Shown here piece after piece: positions 39,421 to 53,780 of a DNA stretch of 64,000 bases. A program made the translations under genes and the position numbers. The notes under the pieces were generated by a model, which was not told the origin of the DNA, searched no databases, and saw only the letters and a list, made by a program, of their open reading frames with translations. Origin of the DNA: Patagioenas fasciata (Eukaryota; Chordata; Aves; Columbiformes; Columbidae); contig NC_092521.1 of NCBI RefSeq assembly GCF_037038585.1, positions 48,338,398 through 48,402,397 on the forward strand, in the 5' to 3' direction. Every line of letters starts with the position of its first letter. Position 1 is the stretch's first letter.

Positions 39421-41529
39421 CCAGTTTTCCTGCATACCAAATACATACGCAGAGATTTCAATATTTTTTTTTCCCTTTGCATAATATATTTATATTTCAT
39501 AGTACTTAAATGAGGAAAAGGTTGCGCAGGACTGATCCTGTGCAATGGAACTCTAATAACAATTCTCACTGATTTAAAACTCAGGCTTGGGACCTCTAGG
39601 GTCAGAGGTCCTTCAGATGTCCTCCTGTGTTATCACTCTAATAGATTAGAAGTTTAACCTACTTCCTACTTTTCCTAAGATTTGGAGGTAGCCAAATGTA
39701 CATCCACATTATGATGAACAGCTATAAGTGTTTCTCAGCTTAATTCTCTTTACCTAAGGCTGAGACTATATCACTGAAAAGTTACCACTAGCTCAATAAA
39801 ACACACTGTAGAAGCTTAGTTTCTTTTTCCCAGACCAAAACTGGATGAATGTTGACTGAGAGTAAAGATCAAGATGTAGTTAAGAGGAAATATAGGTATA
39901 TACCTAAACCTTTTTCCTTTTTCCTGCTTTTCTATGTTCCTTGAATGAATGAATAAATACCTCAATTTGAGCCCTTTTTACCCAGTGTGCTGATTACAGA
40001 CTCTTTGGCAGGAAGGGTTTTGCTTTAGCCAGATATGACTGGGTCCCTAATGCTAACATAGCAGAGAATACAGAGCTAGGGGACTGTAAGGTTTCATCTT
40101 TTGTGAGAGGTAAAGGAAACTAAGCCTGTCACTTGATAAATGTCCTAGCAGGATCTAAAGCACAGTTTGTCATGCAACCATAACAACATGCTTAGATTTT
40201 CTGTACCAGATACTTAAAAGAAACCTGGGCTAGTTTGTATCTAGTCCATAAAGTTCAAACTCACTCTTTTTATGCTTTGTGGGAATCGCATAAACATTTT
40301 TCTGAGAACTACTTGCTGTTGTATTTTGAAATAATGCAAATATTAGAGGTGGGTGCATCAGAATGCAGATGCAAAGACCTTCGTGGTGGAGAGATAATGG
40401 TGTGATATGGTAGCAATACCACTGCTGATTCAGAGCTGTATGCAGCATGAAGCATCACTGGGTAGTCCTTAAAGCCGATTATTTGGCACAGGAGCAATGC
40501 TCCCCTCTTCGGTTGACACATAAAGCTGGAGATGTTTAATGGAAGAAAGAGAGCTCTTTCATCCCCTCAGAAATCTTCCCTTGAGTTTGTACATCTTATG
40601 TTTCCCACTGAGAACAAATTGCAGATCTCCTCAAGGCTCTTTCCTTTATGTAATATTAGTACATTTCAGGGGATGTCTCCGTATAAATGTGCTGGAAAAA
40701 AAGAAATGAAAAAAGTTATTATGCACGCCTACCTGATCTCCAAACACTAACAGTTTAGGTTTTGTGGTTTTTTTTTCTCAGACTAATACAAAATTCAGTT
40801 TTTACAGTTGCTTCTGTGGGTGGAAGGATGCAAAAGATGTGTGAAGAAGGCTTCCTAACAAATGTTCTTGAGACAGAGTATACTTTAATTTCTTTTAGGA
40901 GTCAGGAATTCTCCATAATTTTACTTAATTGTTAAGCAATTTCTGTTTGTCTGGTTGGTTGTTTTTTTTTCAGTACAAGACAAAGTGATGGCAAAGTCTG
41001 AGAGCAACAGCAATGGAAAGAAAAAACACTTTCATAGCCTAAGCCATCTTGAGGCCCATTGTTTTATTTGCTTTTTTAGTATAGTAAGTCTTAAGGGATT
41101 AATATTTCTAGTAACACCATAAATGTGGCAATTTCTCTATAGTGTGGTTTTATTAGTGGAAAATGTAAAGATGGTTTTGGCAATGGCTGAACAGCATGGG
41201 ACTGGATAGACAGTACAGAGAATGACACATCTATAGCAGCTGGAATAGCAAAACAGCCATTGAAGCAAGGGTGATAAAAAAAAAATATGCAAGCAAATAA
41301 ATCATCTAGGACTGAATTATTATTCAGTTCAAACATTATAGAATCCACAAGTCAAGGACATGTCTGGATTTAATATTTTTGAAAGGAAATCTTACTGCTG
41401 CTGAAGTTAGAAATTAATTTCTGAATTGAAAAACATCAGAGTTGTGAAACTTGAAGAGAAAGGAATTCTTCCAGTCACACTGTGGACCATGTGAAAAGAT
41501 ACTGGAAGTGGAAAGGAGAATCATTTTGC

Positions 41530-42530
41530 TGTTCACCCTGCCTCAACCTTAGGAGATTGAGTTGGGGAGATTATTCCAATGGCCGATTGTTGTCACTGAA
41601 AAATTTTCCTGTTGTGTCCAATCAGAGTCTCCCCAGGAGTAACTGGCACCCATTGACCCTCATCTTTCCCATTTGACTCCTTGTAAAAAGGAAGCCTCCA
41701 TCTTCTTTGTAGACACCCTTTAAATACCTAAACATGGTGATAAAGCCTCCCCTAAGCCTTCTTTTCTCAAGGCTGGACAAACCCAGTTCTCTCAGCCTTT
41801 CCTACTACAGCGGCTTCCCAGTTCTTTGATCATCTTTGTGCCCCTTCTCTGGACCCTCTCCAGCCTGTCCACATATTTCTTGCACAGCAGGGACCAAAAC
41901 TACACACAGTATTCCAGGTGTGGCCTGGTAAGCACTGAGTAGAGTGGGATAATGAGTTCTTTATGTCTGCTGGTGATGCCCTGGTTGATGCAGCCCAGCA
42001 TCCCATTGGCTTTCTTTGCCTCAGCAGCACATTACTCACTCATACTGAGCTTGGTGTCCACCAGGACTCCCAGGTCTCTTTCCACAGAGCTGCTCTCCAG
42101 CTGTAGATCCCAGCCTGCGCTGGACTCCTGAATTATGTTTTCCCAGGTGTAAAACCTTATATTTTGCTTTGTTGAATTTCATAACGATCTTGTTAGCTCA
42201 CTCTAACAGCCTGTCTAGGTCTTCCTGCAGGATAGCTGTCCCTTCCAAAGTGTCTACTTCCCCAGTCAGTTTGATATCATTGGCAAAATTTAATCAAGGT
42301 ACACTTGATCCCATCACCCAGATCACTTATGAAGATACTAAACAGTGTTGGGCCCAATATCGATCCGTGGGAGACCCCACTTGTGACAGGCTGCCAGTTT
42401 GAAAAGCAGCCATTTGCCACCACCCTCTGGGTACGGCAGGCCAGCCAGTTGCCCACTCACTGCACAGACCACTTGTTGTTTTGATCCAATGTTTGCTGTT
42501 TACTCCTAATTTTTTTGCCATACTGGATAA
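41530..42530 (-). mobile_element. Older, degenerate CR1 LINE fragment
   Basis: The + strand is the reverse complement of the CR1 RT C-terminal region and 3' UTR. Phrases shared with the other CR1 copies include GGACCCTCTCCAGC, CACAGTATTCCAGGTGTGG, GTCCACCAGGACTCCCAGGTC and CACTTGATCCCATCAC. It has many substitutions and indels, no open frame longer than about 70 codons, and its 3' octamer tail is not recognisable, so both ends are approximate. It clearly predates the copies at 33562-36545 and 49235-50262. Confidence 0.88.
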
Positions 42531-45500
42531 CAAAAGAATATCTATTTAGAAGAGACCTGAGACTATGTGCTTGTACAGAGGCAATATTGCTTTACATTTT
42601 TAAGACAAACCCTGTGACTTAATTGCCTTTATGATTTACAAAGTAACACAAATTGACAAAAACTTCTAGGCTCTACATCTATCTTCTTTAGACCAGGCTT
42701 TCCATACCATAGATCCAGCTTAAACTTTTCTTATGTTTGCTGCATACAAGCAAAAATACATCCCTGACAAGTCACCTGATGAGGTGGGAAGAACGATTCA
42801 AAAAAAAGACTGTAGTGCTTGGAATGTGCTGATGTTTTCTGTTGGCTTCTCAATGAGAAAAAGGTAAACTTCAGTCAGATTGTGAGACAGAACTTAATTG
42901 TTTTGTCATTATGAAAAGTTCTGTATTCCTTATGATGCAAACCTGTCCTCTATTCCAGCTTTGTGAACAGAGGGAAGTAGGAATTTAAAAATCTTTTCTA
43001 TATGCAGTAAGTAGCAGATATGTAGAGTGAAAATGGAAGAGGAACTAAAGATCTAACAGGCTCGTGTGTATCTTAAACAGTTGAGATTAAAGCAGATTAT
43101 TTAACATAAATGTTACAACAAAGTAATGCAAAATTGTAGCAGAGGTTTTCAAGCCTCTTTATGTTCTTCTGTATTTATTCAGTTAGCTACTGAAAGCTTT
43201 TCAAATGGATTTATGTGCAAGTTGCTTTAAAAAAAAAAATAATAAAACTTTCTTTGGCAGTTCCAAGTTGTCTGTTTTTATTAAAACCTCAGCAGAATGT
43301 TCCAACAATAACTGTAATGTAAGTACTTATCAGAACTCTAACAGCATAAGTCAATGTTTATTAAGTTTCAAGTACTATGTAACAGTAGATTGCTGAAAAG
43401 TCCTGTCTTAAGTCTTGTTTTTCCTTGAAATTTTCTGAAATTTAGGATTTTTTAAATTTAATAATACACAGGGTGGCATCCACTCAATTTACAAAGCCTC
43501 CTTTCCTTGGTTGTCTTAACAGGTTCACTCAACCATAACATCTTCTGTAGTGTAAGTCTCATAAGTCAAGTCTTATCAGGATAGATATTCTCTGAAGGAT
43601 AGTGTGTACACAGTTCCTTTCTGCCATTCTTCTTGAAGATGAAGAACAACTTCCTACTTTCACTCCCTCTGTCAAGTCTAAAACTAGCCTCATTAGCTCA
43701 GGAATTATTTTTCTTCTTTGTTTACACAGTGCTCAGAACAAGAAGGCCCTAAACCCAGCAGGAGCCTGGTAAGCAGTGTCAATAATATAGGCATGTCAAA
43801 AGAGGTTTTGCTAAGAAGCTCATTATGAAGTTGCACTTATGTTCCACCTTCCATGGAAACTTTGAATAGCTTCTTATTACTATCATTAATATCTTTTGGA
43901 TATAAAGAAGAGCGAGGGTAGGGAAAAACAGCCCACAATTTTAGTTCTTTGTTTATCTAATAGTGAGTTATATTGTTTAAATACCTTGACACTCCACTGC
44001 ATTATGTAAGTAATAGAGAAAGATGAAGAAAAAACTATGCAGAGAAGAAAGCAAGCAATGGGAGAGAATGAACTCAAAGCATTTAATGATAATCAGAGTC
44101 TTTTGATTTTGACTTATTGTGGCCAATTTTTAGATTCCGATCAGAATTAAGACTCCATTTTGCTAGATGTCATAAGAACACGTAGACACACACAGAGAAG
44201 CATAAAGTGAGAGGGGGATCTTTCCTTGAGGAACATACTGACTAATTAAAGTTCAGTTTGGTAACACTACAGCACCACAAGGAAGCTTATTCTTTTCCCT
44301 CAAAGCATTAAGCTCTTCTAGAAAAGCCTTAAGATGCCTGAAGGGACCCTGAGTCTGGGCAGTAGAAGGAAAAGCTTCATTAATGTTTCCATTGCCATTC
44401 CTTGATCTAAGAGGCAAAGTTGAGGGAAAGGCTGGAGGCTCAAAGCAGAGGAGAGAAGGCATGAAAAGAATATGTGGGAGTAGGACAGTATGGCTGTTTC
44501 ATGTTTAAAACATCTAGAACAAGAAGATATCATCTTTCAAAGCAGGAAAAAAAAAAATGCCCTTCTGTTTCTTTCTTTGACCTGTTAATAGAAAGCTTTG
44601 CATCAATGAAAATTATTGCTCGAATGTGAAGAAACCTCTTTAAAATAAAAACATTTTAGCTAAGTAGCTTTTGCAGTTTTGGTCCACACCTTACTTATAA
44701 TGCTACTTAACCTTAGTTTTAACACAAAACGGGAATATATTGCCTACTTTTATCAAAAGCCAAAAATAGCACAGCATTCAGTATTTTTCTGTGCAAATAT
44801 TATTAAAGCTGGGGGAAGGAGGGAAATAAAACCAACCTGAGCAGAATGAAAAATTATGCTGCAATTAAAGAGACTCAGCTATAGTAGAGAGAGAGAATAA
44901 GAAAAGGAAAAATACAGCAGCATGTAAGAAATAAACAGCAATTAGTGAATGAGAGTATTGCTGCTTAAAATTGGTATTTAAAACTTGGAAGAAGATCAAG
45001 CAACTTTCTTGTAGCTTTCCTATATTAACATGTACAATAAAACTTCATATCAGCAAACTGCAGCATAAAGAAGTTAACACGTTATGCTACCACTAAAACA
45101 GCATGAAGAAGTCTTGGAGGGGAAAAGAAAGGAATCTGGGGGAGAAAGGTTTCTGCAGTTACACAAAATTATTTATTTTGTCTCACATGTATTTGGCAAT
45201 GAAAATTTAAAATTCAACAATGACAAGCACTGTTAGTATTGCAGTTCATGTTCTAAGTAGAGATGCTTATATTACTTAGGTTTGTGTTTATTAATGTTAT
45301 AGCTTTTATTAAAGAGACAGAAAAATTCTGTAGAGTAACAATATGTCTGCTAAAAACTGTATTTCTGGTACAACAAGAACACTTCTCAAAGCATAGTTTA
45401 TTCCGTTTTGAAATGTTATAAATGCTCTTCGTTTCAGAGCTATAAGTTACATTAATTTAAAATGTTCCTTACATTTATTTCACTTAAAACAACAACAGTT

Positions 45501-48500
45501 GGAAGAGTTCAGTTGCTGTAATGCATAATGCTACACCTGTCCCCCAAAAATATTTTGATTTTTTTTTTTCAGCTAGTGAGGCCCCCACTCTCTTGGAAAT
45601 AGTTTCAAAGCCTATCCCATATGAAGGACTCCTTTAGTTGACACTTAGGTGATTCTCTTCACAGACATTATAGAGAGGTCACAGTGCAAAATTCAAGTGT
45701 TTGTTTTTCATTCCTAATAGCAGAGAGGTTTTAAACATGAAGCAATTGTTCACTCCTTCAAGAAAGATAATTTATCTCTTCCCTTAGCACAGTCAGATCC
45801 TGGAGACTTGCCATTTCAATTCTCTGCAACTTTACAACCCACACTACAATATTCAAATAAAATCTTATTGTATTGTGAAAAGGGGAGGGAGAGAAAGAAA
45901 CTGTGTTAGCACTGATTAAAGTTTAAACTTCAGTCCTATGAAGGTCAGGAAATCCAAAATAGCTTCTTATAACATCTTTATCCTGCTTCAGTGTGTGCAC
46001 GTGTAAATGCTTCTTTGCAGACAGCTGTGTGTTCATGTGACAAAATACACTTGCATTGTTTGAAAATAAACTAATTTCAAGGTGATCAGGATCTCACCTT
46101 CAAAGAAAATCCTCAGAAATGTGACTTTTAATCAGCACAGTAATGCTGTTCCCTGCCCATGTTGTTTGACAGGCAAAGCTGGTGATACCCAAAACAATTG
46201 GCTCTAGAAAACTTAAGATTTGTTACCAAAGATATCATCAGTATGATTTCCAATAAAGCCAGCAGTAGCTGAGATTTTGAAATCCTGACAACTTATTTAA
46301 AATGTACCCTTTGGCATGTCAGCCCTCAATTTGAAAGGTAGCTAAGCTGTCTATTAAGTCCTCAAAGCCAATCAAATGTCTTAGTGTTTCCAGTGTTTTC
46401 CCTAAAATTAAACTTTTGTATTTTCTTTAAAGGCAACAGTAATCATGTCATCGCCTTTGGACATAATGTCCAAAGCTGAGCATGTTTTTAAAATTAATCC
46501 CATTATTCTGTCAGACATTTCTCCCCTTTTATCCTATGAAAAAATAGCCTCCTGTAGAGAGTTGAATCTTTTATTTATCATTTCAGTGCTAGCTACAATT
46601 AACTTTGTTATTTTAAAGAAGTTATCCTCCTACTGAAGAGACACAAAGAAAAGAGTCTTCAGTTAAAAGGACACATACTGTCAGCATTGTTAGTCTTTGA
46701 AAATTGCCTTTTATTGTGCTTTTTTTTTTTTTCAGGAGTACACTACGTAATTCACGCACACACATGTAAGTGGCTGGTGCACTGGATAATAAATATTAGA
46801 CTTCTGTATCTTCCTCTGTAAAGAAATTGGTTGCCTATGCATCCTATCACCTAGCAATACGTCACTTCTAGATTGATTAAGATAACTACAGGAATATTTA
46901 AAATAAAAACTTCAACACCAGCCAGCTGCCAAAGTCCAGTCACCTTGGTTGCATTTGTTTAATAACGTAGTAGTGAGTTCCTCATGCAACATTTGCTCAA
47001 AATTTAAAAGATAACATCAATGGAGTTCAACAGAAATTAACCTGAAGTTGAATTTGAGACATTAGGATAAATCTTGGATGCACGGGATCATGGCAAGTGA
47101 AGGAACAGACGGAGTAAGGAAAGTGCAATACAGAAGAGAGCACACTGTTCGCTCTCTGCAGTAGGAGCCAGAGGAATGGCAGATTCTCAGACTGGGACAA
47201 ATTTAAAAGCAATTGAAGTCAATGGACTCACTCCTAGCAGCAAATGTCACTTGGGCTTCACCAAGGAGAAGCAAGGTTCAAATGTGACTGTTTAGTATAT
47301 TGTCAAAATATTCACTGCTTCTTTTTTTCAAGTGACTTGTGGATTTTTTTAGCCAGTTCATCCTAACAGCAGGATTCTTCAAAGCAAATAATCATTTCAG
47401 TGCCTAATTGTTACGGGGTCTAAAATTTCTTTTTTTTTTTTTTTTTAATTTGTCTATATGGTTCTTCATTTAACTCCTGTGGAAATTGAAAGATTTTATA
47501 ATAGAGAATTACCAGTTGAAAACACTTGACCATGAAGGCAACAACATGAATCAGGTGCAGGCTCTTTTATCCAAGCCTCTGGGGCCTGCCCAGCTTTAAG
47601 GTTATCTATCTTTAAGGTGATTACAGGAGTAGTTTTGACAGTTCCATGTTTGAACTGCTGGCAAGAGACTTGGAGAAATATTACTTCATGACTTGAATAT
47701 AGGACACATTTTTTTTTTTGCTTGTTTGGGAACTTATTTTAAGATTTGTTTGCTCGATAAGAACTAAAGAAATATGCCCATGTATTTTCTGTACACTTCT
47801 CCACAAATAACAAATATCAGACTCAATTGTCAGATGGTTAAAGATCTATAAAACTACGATGGTTGTGTAGATTATGAATCTATTGGCTGTCAGGAGTTAG
47901 ATTTCTCATTTTCCCATCAAATACTCTGTTTAACACAAATAGAATAAAGGTGTTTGGGTTTTTTAATTATTTTTAAGTATGAGTTTTCTTTAATCTGTTT
48001 TTTTTTAAGTTTGGATCTAGATGAATCATTGTCTGGTGGAGAGCATTGTGGTAACAGGAATATTATTACTACCTTTTACTTTGAACTAAATAAAATCTTT
48101 CATTGATACTAATATTCAATATTTTGCATTAGGAGTTTTTTTCAGACCCAGCATGACATGAACAAAATTCATATTGTTCTGCAGTTGACACTGGCAGTGT
48201 TTAAATTTTTGCTAAGATTCCACGAAGAGTTCTTAACATGCACTGGTATCGTACTCTATCATGACTTCATGTAGCTGGGAAAATGTGCATTATTTTGTAC
48301 TAAACACTGACATAATTCTATTTGATGGGATTTTGCCTTGTAACAATACTTTATGGTTGGAAAAGCACACTGACTCCAACTGCTTAAATGTTCTCACTAA
48401 CTTGCACTGAGGTTAATTTATATCTTAATTTTGTAATTCTGTGTGTTTATAGGGCATTGCCCAGTTTTTAGACAAGAATGGGCTAGAGGACAGCCACTAT

Positions 48501-49234
48501 CCCAATGGCAGTCAATAAAACAGACTTCCTCAGTACTTTTAAATTTTTTTTTTTGGTACAGGTTTGAACAAACAATAGCAAGTAAGATCAAGTGAAGAAA
48601 TGCTTCACATACACCTTTCTGAGGCTTCATCTGTAATTGATTGTAAGATGAACGAGTTTACTCTAAGCACAGCAATTTAGCAACATCAAACCCAAGTGGG
48701 TCCATATCACTTTATGAAACCAGCTTACAGTAGTCTCATCATTAATGCAATTTTTTCAAATTTTCCTGGGAAGACGTCCTATGGCGTGATGTCCCACCAC
48801 ACACCTCTATCCTTCTTATTTGGTGCTTTTTAGTTTTGTTTGGTTTTTTGTCTGTTTTGGTCTTGTTTGTTTGTTTTCCACAGGATAGTCCTTGAAGACA
48901 GGAATCTCAAACTGTGACTCAGACTAACACTCTTTTTTGACAACCAATACTTTTGTCATTTCTGTTTTTGAACTGCTGTCAGAATACTTGAAGGAATCTT
49001 GATTAATGTTGTGAATGTAAATCTTATTAATACAAATACAAAACTCCCACCTGGAATTTTATAGCAGATAGATATCACTGTATAGTATGGTGTAACTTCA
49101 GATGTCATGGTCATTTGGCTCATGGAAGAGGAGTAAGAGGCTGAAAACATAATTCTACAGAACATAGTGCAGCTTTTCCCAGTTGGTTTCTGTTACTGAC
49201 ATACAGCAACTGCAATGACAAAGACCAGAGCAGT
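42531..49234. other. Intergenic AT-rich DNA, no gene recognised
   Basis: Apart from homopolymer T and A runs (for example 46720-46733, 47430-47446) and a G/T-rich tract near 48832-48880, I see nothing that is a gene, mobile element or RNA. Open frames are all under about 75 codons. Confidence 0.7.
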
Positions 49235-50262
49235 CATAGACTCATAGAATAGTTTGGGTTGAAAGGGACCTTTAAAGATCCTCTAGTCCAACCCGCCTGC
49301 AACGAGCAGGGACATCTTCAACCTGGCCAGGTTGCTCAGAGCCCTGTCCAACCTGGCCTTGAATGTTTCCAGGGATGGGGCATCTACTACCTCACTGGGT
49401 AACCTGGACCAGTGTTTCACCCCCCTCATTGTAAAAAACTTCTTCCTCATGTCTAACCTGAATCTCCCCTCTTTTACTTTAAAATCATTGCCCCTTGTCC
49501 TGTTGTAACAGGCTTTGCCAAAAAGTCTGTGCCCATCTTTCTTATAGTCCCTTTATAGCACTGAAAGGCTGCAATAAGGCATCCCTGGAGGCTTCTCCAA
49601 GCTGAAGAGCCCCAACTCTCTCAGCCTGTTGTCACAGGAGTGGTGTTCCAGTCTTCTGATCATCTTGGTGGCCTCCTCTGGACCCTCTCCAACAGGTCCA
49701 TGTCTTTCCTGTGCTAAGGGCTCCAGAGCTGGATGCAGAACTCCAGGTGGCGTCTCACCAGAGCAGAGCAGAGGGGCAGAATCACCTCCCTCGACCTGCT
49801 GGTCACGCTGCTTTTGATGCAGCCCAATATACGATTGGCCTTCTGGGCTGCAAGCTCACATTGTCGGCTCTTGTCCAGTTTTTCATTCACCAGTACCCCC
49901 AAGCCCTTCTCCGCAGGGCTGCTCTCAATCCCTTCATCCCCCAGCCTGTATTGATACCTGGGATTGCTCCGGCTCAGGTGCAGGACCTTGCACTTGGCCT
50001 TGTTGAACCTCATAAGGTTCACATAAGCCAACTTCTTGAGCTTGTCCAGGTCCCTCTGGATGGCATCCCATCTCTCAGGCGTATCAACTGCACCACTCAG
50101 CTTGGTGTCATCCACAAACTTGCTGAGGTTGCACTTGATCCCACTGTCTGTGTCATTGATGAAGATATTAAACAGTACTGGTCCCAGCACGGACCCCTGA
50201 GGGACACCATTTGTTACTGGTGTCCATCTAGACACTGCACCATTGACCACTAATGATGCTGC
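49235..50262 (-). mobile_element. CR1 LINE fragment, 5'-truncated, with the RT C-terminal half
   Basis: Read on the - strand, this is the last kilobase of a CR1 retrotransposon. The + strand begins with two copies of the 3' octamer (CATAGACT CATAGAAT, 49235-49250) followed by the reverse complement of the CR1 3' UTR (AGTTTGGGTTGAAAGGGACC). A - strand frame at 49714-50268 retains reverse transcriptase motifs: [10 protein letters not shown] and an active-site box reading FVDD rather than the usual FADD. The 5' end is cut within the RT domain near 50262. The copy is coding-dead: frame changes and stops separate the RT part from the C-terminus. Confidence 0.93.
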
Positions 50263-53200
50263 CAACAACAGAAGCAGAATTTCAAGATGGCAAAGGTTGC
50301 TTTCCTATGTATTTGTGTGGGTGTTTCCACATCTCACTGTCACCAGAAAGCTCACTTACCTGCTGCTTGATTGTCTTTAGCTAACTATTGGAGCAGATCA
50401 CAGCGGAGCAATCATAGGGAAGATGGGAAGCACTGTAAGCAGCAGTGCTGTTGTGCCATATTGATAACTTTATCTGCTGAAAGAGGCCTATGAATTGCGT
50501 TGAATGGTTGCATTCCTGATTCCACTTGGACTCATAGACTACACAACTAACCTTCAGCAAGGTTTCAAGCCAAAGTCTTCATCTATAGGACAAGATATTT
50601 TTTCATGTTGCTGAAAGGCCTCATAAATTATTAAGGAAGGTTCGCTAATATTAATGTGGAAGCAGCAATGTTGCTAAGAACTGGGGTTCATTCACAGAAG
50701 TGCCCAAAGGAAAATCTGCTCTCTGGATAATCTGGATATTAATGGTGCTAAGATTTCACACCTCAGTAGGGAATATCTGGTTTATTTTCAGTTCCCCAGC
50801 ATATGGTGTTTTCTTCAGATTCCTCAGGCAAAATAAAGAATAGTTTGGCGTCATTTTGCTTAGCCTGAAAATGGAAAATGCTTTTGGACCACTTATGGTT
50901 AAACGCTGAATTTCTCCCATGAGTGTGTGGAAAGGACTGTTTCGTTTCGCACAGAGTAAAAAAGGAGTGAGTGATTGTTGTGGAAAGGTCCTATAGCCAT
51001 TGCTTGAAAGGGTGCTCCCCACAGTGACAGCAGCAGATCTTGGGGCCATGCTACTCAGCCTTTTGCTGAAGATGTCCATTTGCATAATTTTTCCTTTTAT
51101 TTCCCTCATTCTGACCCCTTCAGAGCCCTTTACCCCAGTTTGGCCCCTTGGTCCTAGCACGAGAACTATTTGCTTCTCAACTGTCTCTTTCTGGCTCTCT
51201 TAGAGCAAATTCAATAATCCCCTCAACTTATTTTTTCTTCTTTCTTTCGCTGTGGAGATCTTTCTGCTTCTCAATGGAGAAGAGCTACCCCCTTCCCACA
51301 AGCTGAAGCATGACAGAAATAGCTCAGGCACTTGGTGACCTGTCTTCATAATATCAGTGCCAACAACATAATATGATATTTTTCCCTTTCCCACTTCCCC
51401 CACAGTTTTTGGGGAGCCATTTCCAGCTACTCTTCTACCTTGGGATTCCTCTGGACTTCTCTTGAGAGGCTGAGCTATATTTGAAATTATTTTCTTCTGA
51501 CCAGCAATGTTGGGTTTTGGTGGGTAGGCAGGAAAAAAAACAGTAATTAGGTGGCTGATAATAGCATTCTGCATTCATCAAAGCTGTTCTTACTTTCAAA
51601 GATGAGACCCAGAGGTAAGACTTTCCTGAAGTATAGAAGGATATTGCTCAAAACAGCCAATAGCCAAACCCAAAATACGCACAAGGGTGCTCTTTATCAT
51701 GATCTTTTCCTCATCTTACTCTCAACTAGAGATGTAGTCCTGCTGCTGGAACAGTAAAGGGAAATACTCAGTATCTGAACAGGCACGGGAGAGTTTTTCT
51801 TCCTTGAAGTCTGTGCATCTTAGCTTCCAGTCCTTTCTTATTACACCTACAAATAATTATAAAATATACTGCAAAATTAATAGCATTCTGCAGTAACTGT
51901 TTAAGGGCAAGTAGTTTGCAATATTTTAAAAGTCTTTATTCATGTTTGAATTTTCTCTGTAATGTGATTTTGGCCATTTATGCCATGAAATCTCAGTAGC
52001 GGGAAAAGGCGAGTGCACTAATGAAAGCAAAATCCAACATTCTTTCACTATTTTTCATGCTGGATCTGTCACTACAGTAAGTATCCTTGCTCTGCAAAGC
52101 ATCACATACTTGGTTGTTTTCCCAGCACAGTCCTGTTTTGTCAGCTTTTTGGAGGAGAAGTGGAGAACTCACTAACACTTTAAATTCCCCAGGTCCAGGT
52201 GTGAGCTGTAGCCACATCCTATCTCCATATTGAAGTGACACCTGAGCACATATAAATCCCATTTGCCCGTTCTCCATAGGAGAAATGATGACCAGGAGAC
52301 TGGGTCTCAGAAGCACACAACCTTTAAAAGGTTCTCACAGGAATTAACTGAAGCAAATTGCCATTCCATAATGAGTCTCCTGTTAAGGAATACTTACCAG
52401 TTAGGAAGGAGACACATGTTAAAATTAGCTTATACAGGATTCTTTGACTTTATTGGACATGTGATATCAGGAAGAAAACAAATTTAGAAATTATTTTTAA
52501 ATGAGCACCTCCTAAATGATAAGCCACTTCCATCAGCAGGAATGTTAAGATATTTTGGGGGAGATACTGTGAATGGATATTGTAACTTTTACAGCCTTGT
52601 ATTCATTCATACAACCTGTTCACTGGACTTGAAAGGGAGAAAAGTATGAATGGCTGTTTATCTCCATCACAAAGTTGCTGTCAAAGGAAAATAGAGCAGT
52701 TAAAATCCCCAAAACGTTTAAACTCTTCAGGAACGTGGGAGGGAGAAAGGCTTACCTCTGTATTTGTAAGAAGTGGTCAGGAATTTGCTTTTGGCCAGCA
52801 TCCAAGAAAATACTGTATTCAGCAGCAATAATTGCCAGATTTTTGTTTCCCTACCATTCTTCAAGAAAAGCCAGTACTGTGGTTTGAGAGGGCTGAGTCA
52901 TGATATGGATGCATATGCAAAATGTGCAGAAGCCAGTGAAAGAATAAATTCTCTCCAAAACTTAAAATGCTGCTCCGCAAGGTGATCCAGTTCAGGGTGA
53001 AGTTTAAGGAGCTTACATAGCACCCTGACTCTGGGGAGGTAACAGCACCAGGAAGGAACAGGTATGAGGCAGAGTAACACACATGGACAAAATTTCAAGC
53101 CACAATGCAAAGGTATAGCCATGTATCATATCAGTTATAGGTTTTGTGGGTAACTAAATACCACATCATTCTTTGGTTTGACGCTACCAGGATCCAGCTC

Positions 53201-53775
53201 CTCACAGCTGTGACACATCCAATATCAGCAGTCCTCTTCTGGTCCCTCATCCTTCAGTTTCTCTGCTGCCACTCCTTAGCCATTGACATGAGGACCAGAT
53301 TTGGAGCGAATTCTTCACTAGTTCTGAAAATCTCGTATGTGTTTACAACTCACTGACTCATCTCCAGGTGGGATTATTACACATGCTTCTCTTCAGAAGC
53401 ACAGGACGTGTTCAGGCAAAATAAAAAGGGACATGGCTGCTTTAATGGATATGGAAACTTGCTATTATTTAGCAGTGGAGTGGGGCACTCCTGGCTTCCC
53501 AAGGGCATTTATTTGTAGAGGGAGCCTGGTCATGATGACTCCGAATCAGTGCGAGGAGAGAATAAGGAGAGATGTAAAGTGATGAGCGTGGGATGGAAGT
53601 GGAAGACTGCCAGAAGTAGAGCTGCAAAGAATGTATTTACAAAAGCTTCAGCATGAAGGAAAATGAGGGTTCTTCCTGGAAAAGTCAGATGCCTGGAAAC
53701 AAATACAGCAGGGTGTGTTTCAGAGCAAGGAATACTATTTTGGCAAACTGTGGTTCTGAATAGGGAGCTGACTGA
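50263..53775. other. Intergenic DNA, no gene recognised
   Basis: Nothing recognisable as an exon or RNA. An octamer (ATTTGCAT) lies at 51078-51085. Open frames of up to about 130 codons here (for example 50756-51160 on the - strand) have no domain I recognise. Confidence 0.65.
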
Positions 53776-53780
53776 TAACC

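Larger units (their letters stand above)
36546..41529. other. Intergenic DNA between CR1 copies, no gene recognised
   Basis: Besides the SOX-OCT/tandem block and the possible CR1/L3 relic annotated separately, this stretch holds a 33-nt pure pyrimidine run ending in C8 (38189-38221) and an octamer at 40334-40341. No exon or RNA gene can be supported. Confidence 0.65.
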
